Assembly: GCA_045536365.1 (NCBI GenBank)
Contig: JAZSNL010000024.1
Coordinates: 1-64,000 of the forward strand
Length of the DNA: 64,000 nt
Reading direction: 5' to 3'
Source of the DNA: JAZSNL01 sp045536365
GTDB lineage: Bacteria > Bacillota_I > Bacilli_A > ML615J-28 > CAG-313
How positions within the stretch are numbered: the first letter of the stretch is position 1; the number at the start of each line of letters is the position of its first letter. Both the position numbers and the translations under genes were made by a program. Below, piece by piece: positions 60,520 through 64,000 of the stretch. The notes below the pieces were generated by a model. The model was given only the letters and a program-made list of their open reading frames with translations, was not told the DNA's origin and did no database searches.

Positions 60520-63500
60520 CTATTGATTATCTGCAGAATCAGATTCAGAATCTTCAATAGAAATTTCTACTGCAAATTTGAAACGATTTGCATCATCAGT
60601 ATTTTTGAAATTAATTTCGCCATCATTGAATGCTTTTAATACATTATCATTAATTAAATCAGCTAATGCTTGAACACCAGAGAATGATTCACCTTGTTCA
60701 ATGAACCAAATTGCTTGTTCATACCATGCTTTTAATTTAGCAGATGTAGCTGTATCTAATTTATAATCTTCTTCTAATTCTAATTCTTCTAATAAAGCTT
60801 TTAATGCTTCTTCAGCTTTAGCTAATTTATCTTTACCATATTTAGTAGTAGAATCAGTCCATTCTTCAACTTCTTGGAATGCTTTGAATAATCTGATTTC
60901 ATCTTCAGTTGGTTTTTCTTCATTTGCGATACCTTTAGTTACAGCAATTACATGGTAACCATAAGTAGTAGCGAATGCTTCTTCAGAAGTTAATACAACT
61001 TCTAAGTTAGTTCCTAATTCTTTTTCTTTAATTTGTTTGTATAATTTAGCAGCTTCAGCAGAGAATTCATCAACTAATTTACCAGTTTCAGAATCAAATG
61101 TATTTTCGCTGTTGCTAGCCCAAGAATAACTTTGATTACTTTCTAATTTTAAGATTAAACCAGCTTGTTTATATTTAGCCCAGTAGTTATGATCATAGAT
61201 AGTGCTATTAGCGTTAGCAGCTTCAGCGTTGATATCAGCTTTGTTATACATATTAATTAATGTAGTCATACCTGCATTATAAGTAGTATCACAAGTTTGA
61301 TCTAAGTAAGTTAATAAGTCTTTTGCTAAATCTTTTGCAAGATCTTCATAAGTTTTACCATTTCCATCTTTGAATTCAGCTTGCCAATCAAAATCTGTAT
61401 CAGGATTTCCATCAAAGTTTCTATCAACAGAAATGATTAAGTTGTGAGCACTAATGCTGTACCATTTATCTGCTAATGCTTTCATTTCAGCTTCAACGTT
61501 TGCTTCATTATATAATGATTCAACATATGCTTGATATGCTTCAGTATAAATAGTTCCTCCAAATGATGCACTTGCAGCTAATTCTTCTTCAGTAAAAGAA
61601 CCAAAGTAATCTTTAATGAAATTTAACCATCCATATTTAGAAGGGAAGTTAGGAATAAATCCATAGTATTCTAAATAAGAATATGTGAAATAATCTAATT
61701 CGAAGTTCTTTCTTAAACCATAAACTTCGTTTTCTAAAATATCTTCGAAGTAAGCTTCGTTTTCAGCAGCGCCAGTATAAGGGTTGTAAAGTTTATTAAA
61801 ATCACTTCCTACAACTTCATAAAGTTTAACTAAACTTAATGCAGTAGAAGGACCATATTTTTCTTCTAATTCTGTAAATAATTTATCAGCACTAATAGTA
61901 ATAGTTTCACCATTTACTTCGATTGAAGCAGCATTAGTAACTGTTCTCTTCTTACTGTTTTTGAATACTGTGTAATCAGCTTCTTTTAATCCTAATGTAG
62001 TTTCATAGAATTTAGTATATTCATAATCATATAATGCTTCTAAGTAACTATCAAAGATTTGGAAGTTAGCTTCTGATCTTCTAGTATAAATCATATTAGT
62101 GATATTATTTTCAGTTAATAATTCTTCTTTTAATTTTTCAATGATTTCAGCTTCAACATCTTCTAAAGCAGGTGCTTCAGTAGTATCTAAAATAATTGCA
62201 AGAACATAGTAGCTACCAACAGAAAGTGGAGATACTGTGTATGATTTATAGAATAATTCAGGTTCAACACTAGTAGTTAATTTACCACCTGTTGCTTTTA
62301 AGTTAGAAGCTAATGTAGTATGTACATTATTTAAATCTTCTAATGTCCATTCAAATTTGAAATCGCCATCTTTTTGAGCTTCTAAGAAAGCTTCAGTAAA
62401 TTTATAATCTACATAAGTATCTGTAATTGCAACACTAATATTAGTTTTTGCAGCAGGAATTGTTAATTTATATTCAAATTCTTGTTTTGTACCATTACAA
62501 TCTAATTCAGCTTTTAATGTAACTTCTGCATCTGTTTCATGAGGTACTAATAATGTAGCTTTGTTATTAACAAATGTTGCGTTATCAGTATTTTCATTTT
62601 TCCAAGTAATTGTTACGTTAGTATTTTCAACTTCGTTTTCAATAACTGTAGGTAATAATAATGAACCTTTAGCTTTTACGTTATTTAAAGTATTAGTTAA
62701 ACTTGTAGCAGCAGCAGTTAAAGCTTCACTTGCAGTAGCAGCATTAACCTTAGTAGGTTTTAAAGTTGAAGAAGAAGGAGTAGTAAGTTTTAAAGTATAA
62801 GTGTTTTCAGATACTTCACCTTCATAAGTAACTTTAGCAGTAATTTTAATTGATTTAGTAGAAGCAACGATAGATTTTAATACTAATGTATTTCCTTCTA
62901 ATTTTAAGTATTCATTATCTTCTAATGTCCATTCAATTGTAGCTTGTGCTTTAGTAGTATTATCTTCTTTTAATACTTCTGCAGATAAAGGTAATACAGC
63001 AGATTGAGTAACAGAAGAAGTAATAGCTGTCATAGCAGTACTTAAAGCATTTTTAACTGCATGAGTAGTTTTTAAATTATTAACTATTGCAGCAACATCG
63101 CCTTCATTAATTACATTTTGTCCACCATTATAGTTTTTGTAGAATTCATTGTACATTGCAATAAATTTATCAACAACTTGTTTATTTGTAAAGAATTGAC
63201 TATCATTAACTGTAGTGTCTTTGTTGTAATCATATGCATCAGTAACCCATCCGTTTTTACTTAAAACGTTAGTTTGAGTATTGATGTTGTATCTAGCCAT
63301 CATTTTTAATGCAGCTTCTTTAGTAGTAAATGGAATGTAGAATGCAACTGAAGTACCTACGTAATTCTTTTCATAGTAATCTTCAATTTCATCTGCATCA
63401 AAGAATGTATCATAACCGTTTTCTTTACGATCTTCAAGATAACGTTTTAAATATTCTTCTTTTGCCCATTCTTCTCTTGCATATTGTAATGCATAGTAAG

Positions 63501-63981
63501 TTTTAATAACACCATTAACTGTATCTTCGTTTTTAGCTTCTTCCTCAGTTAATAAACCAGTAAGACGTAAAGATTCAATAACGTCAGCTTTAACTTCATT
63601 TAATTCTTCTTCAGTGCCTGCCCAATCGTTAAGATCTTCAACACCATATAAGCTCTTATTAATGTAAGCTTGTAAAGCATCTTTATTTTCATCTTTTAAT
63701 GCTTCTTTAACGTCATCAGCGTATAAGATGTTATCAACTAATCTTAATAGTTCAGATACACCATAAGATTGTTTTAAATATACGTATAAACGATCATTTG
63801 TAACTTCTAAATCACCGACACTAATGTAAGTTTCATTACCATTAGTAAGAGTAGGACGTTTAGAGTTACAGCTTTTTACATTAGTAACAACTAATGCGAT
63901 TAGTACAATAAGTACTATTCCGATAATAACTGGTAAGACCGCCTTAAAGACGTCTTTAACAGTCTTTGTCTTTTCACTCAT
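60520..63981 (-). CDS. Giant membrane-anchored PrsA/SurA-like protein with Ig-like inserts
   Basis: 1153 residues, paralog of the following gene. The N-terminus is a single membrane helix (residues ~13-34) and VKSC, not a lipobox, so it is anchored by the helix. SurA-like segments TYISVGDLEVTNDRLYVYLKQSYG (~50-80) and TISADKLFTELEEKYG (~694) match the paralog. The parvulin-like module starts near 210 and resumes near 580. Between lie two Ig-like (Big-type) domains at ~329-405 and ~440-512 (TIEWTLEDNEYL, VTITWKNENTDNA). A calcium-loop-like DRNFDGNPD lies at 853-861. AAAGGAG precedes the ATG. Confidence 0.72.
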   Translation of the reverse strand: MSEKTKTVKDVFKAVLPVIIGIVLIVLIALVVTNVKSCNSKRPTLTNGNETYISVGDLEVTNDRLYVYLKQSYGVSELLRLVDNILYADDVKEALKDENKDALQAYINKSLYGVEDLNDWAGTEEELNEVKADVIESLRLTGLLTEEEAKNEDTVNGVIKTYYALQYAREEWAKEEYLKRYLEDRKENGYDTFFDADEIEDYYEKNYVGTSVAFYIPFTTKEAALKMMARYNINTQTNVLSKNGWVTDAYDYNKDTTVNDSQFFTNKQVVDKFIAMYNEFYKNYNGGQNVINEGDVAAIVNNLKTTHAVKNALSTAMTAITSSVTQSAVLPLSAEVLKEDNTTKAQATIEWTLEDNEYLKLEGNTLVLKSIVASTKSIKITAKVTYEGEVSENTYTLKLTTPSSSTLKPTKVNAATASEALTAAATSLTNTLNNVKAKGSLLLPTVIENEVENTNVTITWKNENTDNATFVNNKATLLVPHETDAEVTLKAELDCNGTKQEFEYKLTIPAAKTNISVAITDTYVDYKFTEAFLEAQKDGDFKFEWTLEDLNNVHTTLASNLKATGGKLTTSVEPELFYKSYTVSPLSVGSYYVLAIILDTTEAPALEDVEAEIIEKLKEELLTENNITNMIYTRRSEANFQIFDSYLEALYDYEYTKFYETTLGLKEADYTVFKNSKKRTVTNAASIEVNGETITISADKLFTELEEKYGPSTALSLVKLYEVVGSDFNKLYNPYTGAAENEAYFEDILENEVYGLRKNFELDYFTYSYLEYYGFIPNFPSKYGWLNFIKDYFGSFTEEELAASASFGGTIYTEAYQAYVESLYNEANVEAEMKALADKWYSISAHNLIISVDRNFDGNPDTDFDWQAEFKDGNGKTYEDLAKDLAKDLLTYLDQTCDTTYNAGMTTLINMYNKADINAEAANANSTIYDHNYWAKYKQAGLILKLESNQSYSWASNSENTFDSETGKLVDEFSAEAAKLYKQIKEKELGTNLEVVLTSEEAFATTYGYHVIAVTKGIANEEKPTEDEIRLFKAFQEVEEWTDSTTKYGKDKLAKAEEALKALLEELELEEDYKLDTATSAKLKAWYEQAIWFIEQGESFSGVQALADLINDNVLKAFNDGEINFKNTDDANRFKFAVEISIEDSESDSADNQ

Positions 63982-64000
63982 GTTAAAATTTCTCCTTTTC

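Noticed and set aside
62561..62800. Plus-strand frame inside the large SurA-like gene
   Set aside because: Val/Ala/Leu-rich shadow of the real minus-strand gene, no ribosome site or promoter.
1..64000. Reassigned UGA (Mollicutes code 4)
   Set aside because: Several recognisable genes end at TGA at the expected length (rlmN, spoIIGA, rqcH, the CCA-transferase-like gene), and Trp is encoded by TGG.
1..64000. Prophage, IS element, CRISPR array, toxin-antitoxin or defence island
   Set aside because: I found no transposase, integrase, spaced repeats or defence-type gene pairs; nearly all genes are core functions in conserved orders.

Overview
This is a chromosomal core-gene window from an AT-rich, endospore-forming Firmicute (Bacilli/Erysipelotrichia-like, possibly one of the gut lineages near the Mollicutes). 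Several points support this. The genes use the standard code with UGA as stop (rlmN, spoIIGA, rqcH and the CCA-transferase-like gene end in TGA). The window carries a Gram-positive wall kit (FtsW/SpoVE, MurG, MurB, class A PBP, Lgt and several lipoproteins). It also carries sporulation genes: spoIIGA, sigE, sigG, a cotJ operon, a 25-codon spoVM and a cse60-like gene. Vegetative promoters are near-consensus sigma-A with 17-bp spacers and frequent extended -10 TGN. Operons are closed by short hairpins with T-tracts. I saw no tRNA or rRNA gene, IS, CRISPR, prophage or att site, and no gene-free stretch above 300 bases.

Layout. 1-907: an edge-truncated hypothetical gene and a frameshifted pseudogene. 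1032-3143: tgt and a lipoprotein. 3170-13327: a broken dcw/sporulation block, spoVE-murG-murB, then cotJ(A-B fusion)-cotJC, ackA, a TerB-like/trypsin-like protein, then ftsZ-spoIIGA-sigE-sigG. 13387-17478: ung, a FolT-like ECF substrate protein, gpmI and eno. 17515-18417 (minus): lgt, divergent from an orphan gene at 18563. 18563-29160: the Bacillus-like order rsmB-rlmN-rsgA-rpe-spoVM-(rpmB)-fakA-recG-plsX-rnc with several genes missing. 29249-31339: trmN6-like, then on the minus strand cse60, nth and dnaD. 31515-36729: a complete nucleoside ABC importer (lipoprotein, ATPase, two permeases). 36802-41512: HAD phosphatase, rqcH (minus), gmk-rpoZ-M32 carboxypeptidase. 41562-46001: str operon rpsL-rpsG-fusA-tuf with a structured leader. 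46094-51474: lipoprotein, MATE pump, pyk-tatD-lipoprotein protease. 51506-58072: PBP1 (minus), zinc-ribbon/CPBP-like protein, ychF, CCA-transferase-like gene with an acidic tail, yhaM. 58111-63981 (minus): two large tandem paralogous PrsA/SurA-like surface proteins.

How the parts fit. SpoIIGA would activate pro-sigma-E and sigma-G would follow in the forespore. SpoVM, CotJ and Cse60 are coat or mother-cell products. SpoVE, MurG and MurB supply peptidoglycan precursors. Lgt lipidates the lipoproteins encoded here. gpmI, eno, pyk and ackA belong to glycolysis and acetate production. Most assignments rest on recognised motifs and gene order. No database search was possible, and family consensus sequences are quoted from memory.
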